From the NCBI GenBank assembly GCA_028820495.1, contig JAPPIX010000242.1, positions 1-55,895 of the forward strand: DNA of 55,895 bases, given 5' to 3'. The stretch comes from Gammaproteobacteria bacterium (GTDB taxonomy: Bacteria; Pseudomonadota; Gammaproteobacteria; Pseudomonadales; Azotimanducaceae). The position numbers and the translations under genes are program-made. Below, piece after piece: positions 1 through 7,633 of the stretch (position 1 is the stretch's first letter; each line of letters opens with the position of its first letter). The notes below the pieces were generated by a model. It saw only the letters and a program-made list of their open reading frames with translations. It was not told where the DNA came from and searched no databases.

Positions 1-298
1 TCCTTGGTCTGAAAACTACCTTAGCAGACTGTCCAAATTTGCCCGACCTCCTCAGGATGCCAGCGCCGCAGGTCGGCGCCTTGTAGTGTCAGGCTAGGTC
101 TCCCCGCAACCAAAAATCAATGACTTACGCTCGAAGTGGCGCTGAGTGAGTGGAAGTCAGGCTAACTCAGATAGAATTGGGCAGCCAAGTTATCGGGAGA
201 ATAGGCCAATCTTGTAGAACTATGACCCGAATATCCCACTGAAAAGAAGCAGGCCGAGATCGGAAATTGCGAGCAATATCCGGGATAGAAGGTAAAAA
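1..298. other. Non-coding left edge, no gene seen
   Basis: I see no convincing coding region, RNA or repeat here. The only open frame is a short reverse one overlapping the next gene, with no recognisable domain. The stretch presumably carries the promoter of the small exported-protein gene that starts at 299, but no clear -35/-10 pair stands out. Confidence 0.4.
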
Positions 299-598
299 AT
301 GCGCACATCGTTAATCCTAGCCAGTGTGGCTTTTTCTGCACACGCCCTAGCCACGCTGCCAACAGCTTCGCAATGCGGCCTACCTGAGGCTGACCAGCTA
401 AACCGAATTATCGAGCAAAGTGTGGATCAACACGCCCGAGATCGAGCTCGAAAGGCGGAAGCACAAACTCGGGCAAGCACGCACGGTGGTAACCCGGATC
501 TTACCTACCACACTCTGATCATCGAAGAGGGCTGGCGCTCAATCATCCGGTTCCTGCCAAAAGACGACTCTTACGTACACATAGGGATCACTGCATGA
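299..598 (+). CDS. Small predicted exported protein, unknown function
   Basis: A 99-residue product with a short signal-peptide-like N-terminus (MRTSLILASVAFSAHALA, then a likely cleavage site) and a charged body rich in Arg, Glu and Gln. An AAGG motif lies 6-7 bases before the ATG. Its stop overlaps the start of the nuclease gene at 595 (ATGA), suggesting translational coupling. No family is recognised. The pairing of an exported-looking protein with a cytoplasmic nuclease is odd; the leader could instead be a chance hydrophobic stretch, or this could be a remnant of a longer gene. Moderately sure it is translated, unsure what it does. Confidence 0.45.
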   Translation: MRTSLILASVAFSAHALATLPTASQCGLPEADQLNRIIEQSVDQHARDRARKAEAQTRASTHGGNPDLTYHTLIIEEGWRSIIRFLPKDDSYVHIGITA

Positions 599-1680
599 CT
601 TCACTGAACCTGTTCGACTACGCGACGAAGGAACTGTCCCAGGACGCCGTGATCTGCTGGTTGATCGCTTGGGCTGGCGCCGAGACAAACGGCGATCCCG
701 TGCGGGAAGAGTTGCGCCTTTGCGGGCGCACATTCGTCGAGGCGCTGTTCTCCAAATGGGATGGGTACAAGGTTGAGTTGGGCGATTCAGTCCGAACCGA
801 GGTTTTGCGGCAGGAGCGCAACGTTGACATCCTCGCCCGCGCGAACGGCGAACATGTCCTGCTCATTGAGGACAAGACAGGGACCGGAGCCCACAACAAT
901 CAGCTTGAGCGGTACCTGACGATGGTGGTGGAGGGCAATACGGGTTTCGGATCCGTGGATCTCGGGAACCTGTATCCGATCTATTGCAAGACCGGCAACC
1001 ATTCACTTTGGGAAAGGCAGTTTGCGGAACGTCGATCCTACAAGATATTCGACCGAAGCGACTTTCTCAGTGTCCTGGAAACATACACGGGCACAAACCA
1101 AATCCTCACCGAATTCCGACAGTATCTTCGGGAGTGGCAAGAGGAGACCAACAGTTACCGGAAATGGACGAAGGACAGCGGCAAGGGGACGGATAGAGCC
1201 ACTCAAAGAGGCTGGGAAGGCTTGTATCGAAACATCGAGGAGACGTATCTGAGCAACAGCGGAGATGACTGTTGGCCGCTTACGAGCCAAGTGGGGGGCT
1301 ACAACGGACTGTCCATCGAACTGGCGGAGACGAGCAGAGATAGTAGGTTCGCCATCTGGGTTGAGAAGGACAGGATCAGCATTCGTCTCTACGGGTCGCT
1401 GACCCCAGGCACATACTCGAAAGCGGGGATGGACCTCCATAAGTGGCATTGGGCCGACGCATTCGAGAGTGACGACGGTCCGTTGCGAAAGCCAAGTCAA
1501 ATGAAGTCGACGAAAACCAAGCCGATGTGCGTGGCCGAATGGCGCTCTTGGTTGGAATTCGGCGAGGATGGGCGGCTCGACGTGGAAGCAACCGTGAGGA
1601 ATTTGGCCGTGGCTAGGGAGATCCTGTTAGCAAAGATCAGACGCGGGCGCGGTGAAGATCGCATGGATAGCGACGCCTAG
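595..1680 (+). CDS. PD-(D/E)XK nuclease superfamily protein
   Basis: A 361-residue protein with the core of a PD-(D/E)XK nuclease near its N-terminus: Asp78 in the NVDIL strand, then Glu92-Asp93-Lys94 in LIEDKT, followed by a helix with a conserved-looking Gln (NNQLERYL). The opening LSQDAVICWLIAW is typical of the PDDEXK_4-like group in accessory and defence regions. The C-terminal half (about 200-361) has no motif I know and may recognise a target. The start is fixed by the ATGA overlap with the preceding gene. No methyltransferase is adjacent, so it is not a classic restriction-modification pair. The nuclease fold is likely; biological role is inferred. Confidence 0.75.
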   Translation: MTSLNLFDYATKELSQDAVICWLIAWAGAETNGDPVREELRLCGRTFVEALFSKWDGYKVELGDSVRTEVLRQERNVDILARANGEHVLLIEDKTGTGAHNNQLERYLTMVVEGNTGFGSVDLGNLYPIYCKTGNHSLWERQFAERRSYKIFDRSDFLSVLETYTGTNQILTEFRQYLREWQEETNSYRKWTKDSGKGTDRATQRGWEGLYRNIEETYLSNSGDDCWPLTSQVGGYNGLSIELAETSRDSRFAIWVEKDRISIRLYGSLTPGTYSKAGMDLHKWHWADAFESDDGPLRKPSQMKSTKTKPMCVAEWRSWLEFGEDGRLDVEATVRNLAVAREILLAKIRRGRGEDRMDSDA

Positions 1681-1703
1681 GTACCTCGCACTGAGCGATG
1701 CAG

Positions 1704-2297
1704 CTAATGCCGCAGCAACCGGCTGCCAGCGCCGAAGCTGCGGCGCAGGAAGTCCATCTGGTCGCCCAGAATCCGGCCGCTGTTGATCAACGCCAGATAC
1801 TCCGCGAAGTTGGGCGCGTAGGGCAGCGCCAGCAACTCCCGCCCCCATTCATGCATCAGCCGATCGCCCTTGGCGTGATTGCAGCGCTTGCAAGCCGCCA
1901 CGCAATTGTCCCAAACGTCCTTGCCGCCCCGGGAAGTGGGCACCACGTGATCGCGGCTGAGCAGGCCAGCGGGAAACTCGCCGCCGCAGTACAGGCAGGT
2001 GTGGCGGTCGCGGCTGAACAACGCCGCGTTGGTGAGCGGTGGAATGCCGACCCTAGGCGGGGCGACTTGGCCATTGCAGGCGATGATGCTGTTGACGTCG
2101 ATGATGCTTTGGCTGCCGTCAAGCCGGGAATGGCCGCCGCGAAGGCGCAGGATCGGATCGCCCAAGGTCCAGACCACGATGTCCCGGGCGTAGAGGCAAA
2201 CCGCATCCTGCCAGCGCACCCAGTCCACCGGGCGGCCGCTGATGTCGAGCCGCAGAATGTGCGGAACTCGATCATAGGCGTCGATGGTGGCGATCAT
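1704..2297 (-). CDS. HNH endonuclease
   Basis: A 197-residue HNH nuclease when started at the ATG at 2297 (MIATIDAYDR); the frame is open further upstream, but that extension is unlike the family. The zinc-binding and catalytic motif is complete: Cys101/Cys104, SRDHVVP with His117 as general base, Asn131, then Cys136-Lys-Arg-Cys139-Asn140. The N-terminal portion (GRPVDWVRWQDAVCLYARDI) is shared by a widespread bacterial HNH family usually encoded singly on chromosomes. It converges on the PD-(D/E)XK gene with only 23 bases between stops. Likely metal-dependent DNA nicking or cleavage; its true substrate is unknown. Confidence 0.88.
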   Translation of the reverse strand: MIATIDAYDRVPHILRLDISGRPVDWVRWQDAVCLYARDIVVWTLGDPILRLRGGHSRLDGSQSIIDVNSIIACNGQVAPPRVGIPPLTNAALFSRDRHTCLYCGGEFPAGLLSRDHVVPTSRGGKDVWDNCVAACKRCNHAKGDRLMHEWGRELLALPYAPNFAEYLALINSGRILGDQMDFLRRSFGAGSRLLRH

Positions 2298-2496
2298 GGC
2301 AGTTTCCCAAATTTCAGGCGGCGGCCGAAGCAAAACCGGCCCGCTTGGCGATGGGCGCGTATAATGAACAAAGCCGCGGTCAGGTTCAACGCCGCAATTT
2401 GATGACTTCGTGACGATTTCCACATGATCGATTTTTGCTGGCGGAGGATTCGCCCCTTCCATGGAACGAGTTTCCAACCCCCCGATTCACAGCGCA

Positions 2497-2610
2497 TCCC
2501 AATGACCCAATCGAGGGCAAGATGCCCTCGGTCCGGGGGGCTCGCCCCGGTCCGGGATCCCGCCAGGAACGGGCACGGCGCCCCGGACCGAGGGCGTCCC
2601 GCCCTCGCAC
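2497..2610. repeat. Palindromic repeat inside SPOR gene (family i)
   Basis: Two 19-bp palindromes bound this element: CGAGGGCAAGATGCCCTCG at 2512-2530 and CGAGGGCGTCCCGCCCTCG at 2589-2607. Between them GTCCGGGG (2531-2538) is mirrored by CCCCGGAC (2581-2588), so the whole unit can fold on itself. The left flank, CCCAATGACCCAAT, matches the left flank of the copy inside csiV at 50609-50622 with one mismatch. The same palindrome pair recurs at 54972-55029. Confidence 0.8.
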
Positions 2611-3539
2611 GGCGCGCAGCGCCGTGGATTGCCTGCTGGGTGGTGACTTGCTGCCTGGCGTTGAATGGATGCGCTTCCAATGCGCCCCAAGCGGCCAATG
2701 AGCCGAGCAGCTACCCACCCTGGGTCTGCGGGCTATCCCACAACAAGGACCGCTGGCAATGTCAGCGGAGAGGGGAGGAGCCCTCAGCCGGGGAGCGCGA
2801 GGGGGAACCCCTCGCAGGAAAAGAGCCCTCAGCCGGGGAGCGCGAGGGGTCGCCACCGGTCGGGCGCAGCCCGAGCCGAAGCATCGCTTCGGCAGGCGGC
2901 GACGCCCCGCAACTGGCTTGCGGGGCTGGAGAATCCCTCGCAGATGGTCAGCCTGCGCCATCCACAGCCCCGCCAGCGGAGGCTCCCAAACCCGCGCCTG
3001 CCAAGACGCCCCCGCCCGATCCAGCCACTGGCCCAGTGACGGTGGAGGCCCAACCCGAGCCCCCCTCGCCGCCTACTGAACCGGCCCCAGCCGACGACGA
3101 TGACGCACCCGTTGTGAGAGCTGATGAACCCCCCGAACCGCCCAATCAGGCCTCCGCGCCAACCCAGCCATCGCCTTCAGAAGCAACGCCGCAACCCAGC
3201 GCGTCCGCCGTCCGCGCTGACGAAAAGAACAACCTGATGGCTCTGCCGCCAGACCATTTCGCAATACAGGCCGGGGCCTTTCCCAACCCGGAAGCGTTGC
3301 ATGAGCACATCACTCAATACGGCATCGAGCCCGCCTACCGGGTGCGCCTAGCCAGCAACGATCGCCTGTTCCACGTGCTGATCCTGCAGGTTCACGACTC
3401 CCGGCGCGCCGCCGAGGCGGCTTTGGCGAACCTTCCTCAACCCCTCAATGGCATGGACCTTTGGATTCGGTCGGTCGGCTCCCTGCAAAACGCCGTGCGG
3501 GCGGGCGATGCGCTCGCCGACGAGCGCCCTACGCCTTAG
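2502..3539 (+). CDS. SPOR-domain lipoprotein invaded by palindromic repeats
   Basis: From the ATG at 2502 this gives 345 residues: a signal sequence ending in a lipobox (LALNGC), a low-complexity middle rich in Pro, Ala, Glu and Ser, and a C-terminal SPOR domain (about 255-335; HFAIQAGAFPNPEALHEHI and FHVLILQV) that should bind denuded glycan strands of septal peptidoglycan. An upstream ATG at 2424 keeps the frame but adds no plausible leader. The first 35 residues are encoded by a palindromic repeat (2497-2610), and another repeat (2778-2848) encodes EPSAGEREG twice, 15 codons apart. A third hairpin (2875-2893) follows. The unusually long, positively charged signal N-region therefore looks like a repeat insertion. 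No ribosome site is evident. Confidence 0.72.
   Translation: MTQSRARCPRSGGLAPVRDPARNGHGAPDRGRPALARRAAPWIACWVVTCCLALNGCASNAPQAANEPSSYPPWVCGLSHNKDRWQCQRRGEEPSAGEREGEPLAGKEPSAGEREGSPPVGRSPSRSIASAGGDAPQLACGAGESLADGQPAPSTAPPAEAPKPAPAKTPPPDPATGPVTVEAQPEPPSPPTEPAPADDDDAPVVRADEPPEPPNQASAPTQPSPSEATPQPSASAVRADEKNNLMALPPDHFAIQAGAFPNPEALHEHITQYGIEPAYRVRLASNDRLFHVLILQVHDSRRAAEAALANLPQPLNGMDLWIRSVGSLQNAVRAGDALADERPTP
2778..2848 (+). repeat. Tandem EPSAGEREG-encoding repeat (family ii)
   Basis: A 26-bp unit beginning GAGCCCTCAGCCGGGGAGCG occurs at 2778-2803 and again at 2823-2848, identical, 45 bp apart and in the same frame. The spacer carries CCCCTCGCAGGAA. A degenerate version of the same unit-spacer-unit arrangement lies at 4489-4556, and a single reverse copy at 3567-3588. 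Confidence 0.8.
2875..2893. repeat. Hairpin within SPOR gene
   Basis: GCCGAAGC and GCTTCGGC form a perfect 8-bp stem around ATC, inside the low-complexity segment of the SPOR lipoprotein gene. It adds to the impression that the middle of this gene has been built from inserted palindromes. Confidence 0.55.
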
Positions 3540-4488
3540 CCTGTCTCCTGGGGGGGGGGGGCCCCCCGCGCTCCCCGGCTGAAGGCTCCGACAACCGTAC
3601 CAAATGGCGGCGCAGGCGCCAGCCTTGATGCGGGCTCTCAGCGGAGAGCGTACCCAACGCAGCCCAGATGCACCCGAAAGTAAGCCATTGGCCATCCGCG
3701 ATGGGCTGGCGGTAGTAAAACGCGGCCACCAACAGCGTGAGCGTCGGCGCCAGGAATTGAAAGAAGCCAATGACCACCAAGCTCAAACGGTTGGCCGCCG
3801 CCGCGAAGAGCACCAACGGAATCACGGTCACCAAGCCACCGAGCGCCAGCAGAGCGACCTCCCCGCCCAATCCAGCGATCATCGAGCCTTCGGAACGGGC
3901 AGCTTGCCACGCCAAGTAGGCCAGCGCGACGGGCAGCGCCAAGCCGGTCTCGACGCCCAGGCCCACGGCGGAGTCGATGCGAATGCGCTTGCGCACCAAG
4001 CCGTAGAAGCCGAACGTGATGGCCAGCGTCAGGCCGGCCCAAGGCAAGGCGCCGAAGGCAACCACTTCATTGACGACGCCCGCACCCGCCAAGACGAGGG
4101 CAACCGTCTGCGGCCAACGCAGCCGTTCGCCTAGGAAGACGACGCCCAAGGCCACCGTAATCAGCGGATTGATGTAGTAGCCGAGGCTCGTTTCGACGAT
4201 GCGGCCGTTCTGCAGCGCCCAAACAAAGACGAGCCAGTTGGTGAACAGCAGGGCGCCCGAAACGGCCAGCCAGCCCAGTTCGGTTGCGCTGAGCGCGCGA
4301 ACGCCGCGCCACTGCCGCCGCAGGGCGACCAGCCCCATCAGGATGAGCAGGGCCCATACGATGCGATGGGCCGATACCTCCAACGGCCCGGCAAACTCCA
4401 CCCACTTGTAGTAGATGGGCGTCACGCCCCAAACGCTGTAGGCGGATACCACCGCAAGCACGCCGGCCCGCTGTTCCGAAGCGCTCAC
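3529..4488 (-). CDS. rarD: RarD-type EamA/DMT transporter
   Basis: A 319-residue, ten-helix inner-membrane protein of the drug/metabolite transporter superfamily. The opening (AYSVWGVTPIYYKW), the HRIVWALLIL helix and SLGYYINPLITVALG are hallmarks of RarD. The family is called chloramphenicol-sensitive protein RarD in annotations, but the natural substrate is not established. It starts with GTG at 4488, directly beside degenerate repeat copies. The last 20 residues (LSEPSAGERGGPPPP and on) are not family sequence: they come from a reverse repeat copy (3567-3588) and a run of 12 G on the plus strand at 3550-3561. The gene overlaps the convergent SPOR gene by 11 bases. Slippage in the G run would change the tail only. 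Confidence 0.88.
   Translation of the reverse strand: MSASEQRAGVLAVVSAYSVWGVTPIYYKWVEFAGPLEVSAHRIVWALLILMGLVALRRQWRGVRALSATELGWLAVSGALLFTNWLVFVWALQNGRIVETSLGYYINPLITVALGVVFLGERLRWPQTVALVLAGAGVVNEVVAFGALPWAGLTLAITFGFYGLVRKRIRIDSAVGLGVETGLALPVALAYLAWQAARSEGSMIAGLGGEVALLALGGLVTVIPLVLFAAAANRLSLVVIGFFQFLAPTLTLLVAAFYYRQPIADGQWLTFGCIWAALGTLSAESPHQGWRLRRHLVRLSEPSAGERGGPPPPRRQAKA
3567..3588 (-). repeat. Reverse copy of family (ii) repeat in rarD 3' end
   Basis: Reading the minus strand this gives GAGCCTTCAGCCGGGGAGCG and continues CG, one mismatch from the units in the SPOR gene, and it is translated in the same frame (EPSAGER) at the RarD C-terminus. It abuts a tract of six C and twelve G. Confidence 0.75.
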
Positions 4489-4556
4489 GCTTCAGCCGAG
4501 GAGCCCGAGAGGGCACCCTCGCATGGAAGGAACCTGAAGCCAAAGAGCGCGAGGGG
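4489..4556 (+). repeat. Degenerate tandem family (ii) repeat upstream of rarD
   Basis: GCTTCAGCCGAGGAGCCCGAGAGGG (4489-4513) and a second diverged unit (4531-4556, ending GAGCGCGAGGGG) flank a spacer with ACCCTCGCATGGAA. The order unit-spacer-unit matches 2778-2848, so this is an older copy of the same element. It lies immediately upstream of the rarD start codon on the other strand and could affect its translation initiation region. Confidence 0.6.
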
Positions 4557-4598
4557 CAGGCCCCGTGCCGCAAGCGGTGGCGGACTGGGTGTGCGCAT

Positions 4599-4617
4599 AG
4601 GGCCGGAATTCGGCCCT
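4599..4617. terminator. GC-rich hairpin between peroxiredoxin gene and rarD
   Basis: AGGGCCG and CGGCCCT form a 7-bp stem around GAATT, 19 bases past the stop of the peroxiredoxin gene on the minus strand. No T-run follows, so intrinsic termination is only a possibility. Confidence 0.3.
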
Positions 4618-4635
4618 AACGCAGGATCGCTATAT

Positions 4636-5115
4636 TCAGAGCGCCTCTAGCATGGCTTCAGCGGTGCTGGCCTCTATGGCGCCAGGGGCTTCCACCGCCA
4701 AGGCGGTGACCGTGCCGTCATCCACGATCATGGCGTAGCGCTGCGAACGCGTGCCCAAGCCGAAGCCGCTGGCATCCATCTCCAGGCCAAGCGCCCGCGT
4801 GAAGTCGCCGTTGCCATCCCCGGCCATCACCAGTTCATCAGCGTTTTGGGCCTTCCCCCAGCTATCCATCACGAAGGCATCGTTGACCGCGATGCAGACG
4901 ATGCTGTCCACGCCCTTGGCCTTGAGCTTGTCCGCGTTCACCACGTAGCCGGGCAGGTGAACTTGGGAGCAGCCCGGCGTAAAGGCGCCCGGCACCGCAA
5001 ACGCCACCACCTTCTTGCCGGCGAAGAGATCGTCCGTCGTCACCGCCTGCGGGCGATCGCCGCTCATGATGTGCATCGTCGCCTCCGGAAGCTTGTCGCC
5101 TTCCTTAATCGCCAT
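4636..5115 (-). CDS. Peroxiredoxin, Prx5-like
   Basis: A 159-residue thioredoxin-fold peroxidase. It holds the peroxidatic motif Pro42-x3-Thr46-x2-Cys49 within VPGAFTPGCSQVHLPGY, and the family signature CIAVND (Cys74) further on. The frame extends 20 codons upstream, but the ATG at 5115 has GGAGG 8 bases ahead and matches the family start (MAIKEGDKLP). It should reduce hydrogen peroxide and organic hydroperoxides in the cytosol using glutathione or thioredoxin. The usual Thr before Cys49 is Gly here (FTPGCS rather than FTPTCS). It is a single gene facing away from the next HNH gene. Confidence 0.93.
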   Translation of the reverse strand: MAIKEGDKLPEATMHIMSGDRPQAVTTDDLFAGKKVVAFAVPGAFTPGCSQVHLPGYVVNADKLKAKGVDSIVCIAVNDAFVMDSWGKAQNADELVMAGDGNGDFTRALGLEMDASGFGLGTRSQRYAMIVDDGTVTALAVEAPGAIEASTAEAMLEAL

Positions 5116-5331
5116 GTTGTGTCCTCCAAGTGTTGAGTTCGTGTCGTTCAGTTCGTGCAGGGAGCCGTGCGGCAAAGGGTCAAGTTTGGCGCACAGCTTC
5201 GGTTCGGGTCAATGGCTTTGAGCCAATACGGGGCTCATATTGGGAATGCGCTGACATTCCTGCTAAGTTGGAGTCATCTTTGGCGCTGCAACGGATTGGG
5301 TTCAGGAGTAGATTTTGCTCACGCGAACAAG

Positions 5332-6270
5332 ATGAACGGCGATCCTGATTGGGCCATTCGAGCCCAAGCTTTCTCTGCGCTTGAACAGTTGGCCATTGCC
5401 AAGAACGGCCTAATTCCTTGGGCTGACATCGACTTGGGGTTCCAATTCGAAGGCCAACGCATGCACTTTGCCAGTAAGGCTCTAGGCATTTTCAAGCCTC
5501 AGCGGATGAGCGCTGCGCTCAGCCTCAAGACCACGGTGCCGAGAGGCCGGCGCAGAACATGGTATCGGGACCAGAACGCCGACATTGACCGTCCAACAGG
5601 CTTGGTGCCCTACGATTTGGCCAAAGGCGGGCTAAACAATCCGGCCAATCTCCACCTTAGAATCGCCCACAATAGAAAAGCGCCGCTCATCTACTTCCGC
5701 GGCGTCGCACCGACGCTGTACGAAGCCTTCTGGCCTGTTTGGGTTACGCAGTTCAATGAAGCTGAACAGCGCATTCTGCTGTCAGTGTCCGACGCCACCC
5801 AATCCAACCCAGGCAACCTGCCGCCGCAATCACTCGCAGCAGGACTTCAAGTCCGCGAAAAATCCTACTCCCAAGTCCAAAGCCGCCACCGCAATCACCA
5901 AGCCTGGTTCAGCAACCGCACCAAGTCCGCCTACGGCTACCGTTGCGCTTTCAGCGGATTACCTTTGCGCAGTCTTCTGGTCGGTGCGCACATCGTGCCA
6001 GATGTCGAGAACGGTCCGGCGTCAGTGGACAACGGCATATGCATGTCAACGCTGCACCACACAGCATTCGATACCAATCTAATTGGCGTTGACCCGGACC
6101 TACGCATTCACGTGGCCGAAAAAGTGATCAAGGAGCGGGACGGCCCCCTACTCGAAAACCTGCGGCAACTGCACGGCACCAAGCTGCGCACGCCCTCGCA
6201 CGCCGACGCCCACCCCAACCCGAAATACTTGGAATTCCGCTTCGCCCGATTTCGGGCGGCAGAAGGTTAG
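5332..6270 (+). CDS. HNH endonuclease (HNH_2-like), possible restriction enzyme
   Basis: From the ATG at 5332 (MNGDPDWAIRAQAF) this is 312 residues. The C-terminal 110 residues form an HNH domain: YGYRCAFSGL, GAHIVPD with His220, NGICMSTLHHTAFD with Asn234 and His242/243, then GVDPDLRIHV. This arrangement is typical of HNH_2 proteins annotated as putative restriction endonucleases. The N-terminal 190 residues contain PTGLVPYDLAKGG and a conserved-looking aromatic segment and may be the DNA-reading part. The frame is open back to 5155 but that extension overlaps the peroxiredoxin promoter region. There is no partner methylase nearby. It lies just before the ATPase cassette. Confidence 0.8.
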   Translation: MNGDPDWAIRAQAFSALEQLAIAKNGLIPWADIDLGFQFEGQRMHFASKALGIFKPQRMSAALSLKTTVPRGRRRTWYRDQNADIDRPTGLVPYDLAKGGLNNPANLHLRIAHNRKAPLIYFRGVAPTLYEAFWPVWVTQFNEAEQRILLSVSDATQSNPGNLPPQSLAAGLQVREKSYSQVQSRHRNHQAWFSNRTKSAYGYRCAFSGLPLRSLLVGAHIVPDVENGPASVDNGICMSTLHHTAFDTNLIGVDPDLRIHVAEKVIKERDGPLLENLRQLHGTKLRTPSHADAHPNPKYLEFRFARFRAAEG

Positions 6271-6301
6271 CAGACCACTACTATCCCCCTTCGTTCAATA
6301 C

Positions 6302-6366
6302 ATATTTGTTGACTACAATCTTGTTGTCAACAAATATGTTGACAACAAGATTGTTGACGCTACGAT
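6302..6366 (+). promoter_or_regulatory. Nested inverted repeats with promoter before ATPase cassette
   Basis: Two overlapping perfect inverted repeats are present: ATATTTGTTGAC (6302-6313) with GTCAACAAATAT (6326-6337), and ACAATCTTGTTGTCAAC (6315-6331) with its reverse complement (6338-6354). Four GTTGAC or GTCAAC cores result (6308, 6326, 6338, 6353). TTGACA at 6339-6344 followed after 16 bases by TACGAT (6361-6366) makes a reasonable sigma-70 promoter sitting inside the repeats. This is the layout of a repressor-controlled promoter, 32 bases before the first ATPase gene. The repressor is unknown; neither downstream protein has an obvious N-terminal helix-turn-helix. The AT-rich composition stands out from its surroundings. 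Confidence 0.65.
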
Positions 6367-6397
6367 TGGCGCATAGATCATCTTAGGAGATTGGACA

Positions 6398-7633
6398 ATG
6401 AAGTCCATAACCGGTCCTTGGGTCAGCGGAGAGGATTTCTTCGACCGGGAACGCGAATTGCAGGTGCTGGACCGCCACATCCGCAACGGCAATCCCGTTT
6501 TGCTGTCTGGGCAGCGGCGCATGGGGAAGACCAGCGTGGCTCGCGAGCTCGGAAGGCGGCTTGAGCAGGAAGGTTGGGCCTTCGCCTTCACCGATGTGGA
6601 GCACGCTGCCTCACCGGAAGACGTCATCACGAAAGTCGCCGAAGCACTGCATCCGGTTCGGGGAATCGCATCGCGTCTCGGCGAGCGCTTGGCGCGACTA
6701 TTTTCGGACAACGTCGAGCAACTTAGCGCCTACGACTTCGGCATAAAGTTCCGCGCTGGATTGAACGCCGGTGCTTGGCCGCGCCACGGAGAATCGATCA
6801 TCCGCAGTTGCGCGGAACATGAACAATCGATCCTATTGGTCATCGACGAATTGCCAATTTTCCTCAATCGCCTGTTGCGCCAAGATGACGGCCGGGCGTT
6901 GGTGGACGAGTTTCTGAGCTGGCTGCGCAGTGCGATCCAAGACGTCAGTGGCGGTTCCTTGGCTCTCATGCTGTCGGGCAGCATCGGCTTGACGCCTCTT
7001 GTCCGCCGCTTGGGTCTGACTGACCGCACCAACTATCTCTATGAGTTCCGGCTTGGGCCTTGGGACCGAAGCACAAGTGTCGAGTGCTTCAACCAGTTAG
7101 CCCGCGCAAACGCGCTTCCGATTGAGGACGGAGTCGCCGAAGCGGCATACAACGCACTAGGCGTTGGCATCCCACATCACGTCCAGTCCTTCTTCGCACG
7201 ATTGCTGGATTTCGCCACCATGCACAGCCACGACACCATCAAGGTGGTTGATGTCGAAACGGTGTACCAAACCGATCTGCTCGGCCCATTCGGCCAGAAC
7301 GACCTCATGCACTACGAAGCACGTATGCGGGATGCCCTGGGTGAGAACGAATTCGCCATTGCCAACGCAATACTCGCGGAAGCGGCTGTTCAAGGACAAT
7401 TCACGCCCAGCGCCCGCAAGGCGCTTGAAGCGCTGTTCGCAACCAAGATCGAGAATATCAGCGAGAGGGTGGCGGACATACTCGAAGTCCTCATTCACGA
7501 TGGCTATCTCGAAGCCGACGACGGCAGCCACCGATTCGTATCCCGCTTGTTGAAGGATTGGTGGGCCACCCGGTATGCGGATCATCACCCTACCCTCTCA
7601 AGTGACCATTCAGTCGGCAGGGCCAACCGATGA
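6398..7633 (+). CDS. ORC/Cdc6-like AAA ATPase, first gene of cassette
   Basis: A 411-residue ATP-binding protein. FFDRERELQVLDRHI begins the ATPase domain, Walker A is GQRRMGKT (38-45), Walker B is ILLVIDEL (145-152, Asp150-Glu151 intact), and LMLSGSIG (about 191-197) is in the sensor-1 place. A C-terminal region (about 320-400, NEFAIANAILAEA to FVSRLLKDWW) reads as a winged helix. This is the ATPase_2/ORC-like type often seen in archaea and bacteria. AGGAG lies 8 bases before the ATG. Its stop overlaps the start of the next gene (ATGA), so the two are made together. A signalling or defence role is inference; a role in chromosomal or mobile-element maintenance is also possible. Confidence 0.82.
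   Translation: MKSITGPWVSGEDFFDRERELQVLDRHIRNGNPVLLSGQRRMGKTSVARELGRRLEQEGWAFAFTDVEHAASPEDVITKVAEALHPVRGIASRLGERLARLFSDNVEQLSAYDFGIKFRAGLNAGAWPRHGESIIRSCAEHEQSILLVIDELPIFLNRLLRQDDGRALVDEFLSWLRSAIQDVSGGSLALMLSGSIGLTPLVRRLGLTDRTNYLYEFRLGPWDRSTSVECFNQLARANALPIEDGVAEAAYNALGVGIPHHVQSFFARLLDFATMHSHDTIKVVDVETVYQTDLLGPFGQNDLMHYEARMRDALGENEFAIANAILAEAAVQGQFTPSARKALEALFATKIENISERVADILEVLIHDGYLEADDGSHRFVSRLLKDWWATRYADHHPTLSSDHSVGRANR

Noticed and set aside
1848-2275. Several long reverse and forward open frames over the HNH and SPOR genes
   Set aside because: They are shadows in a GC-rich sequence, with Arg/Ala/Pro-biased translations and no domain.
2424-2501. N-terminal extension of the SPOR protein from ATG 2424
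   Set aside because: It gives no leader or homology and overlaps the intergenic region; ATG 2502 is closer to the lipobox, though still imperfect.
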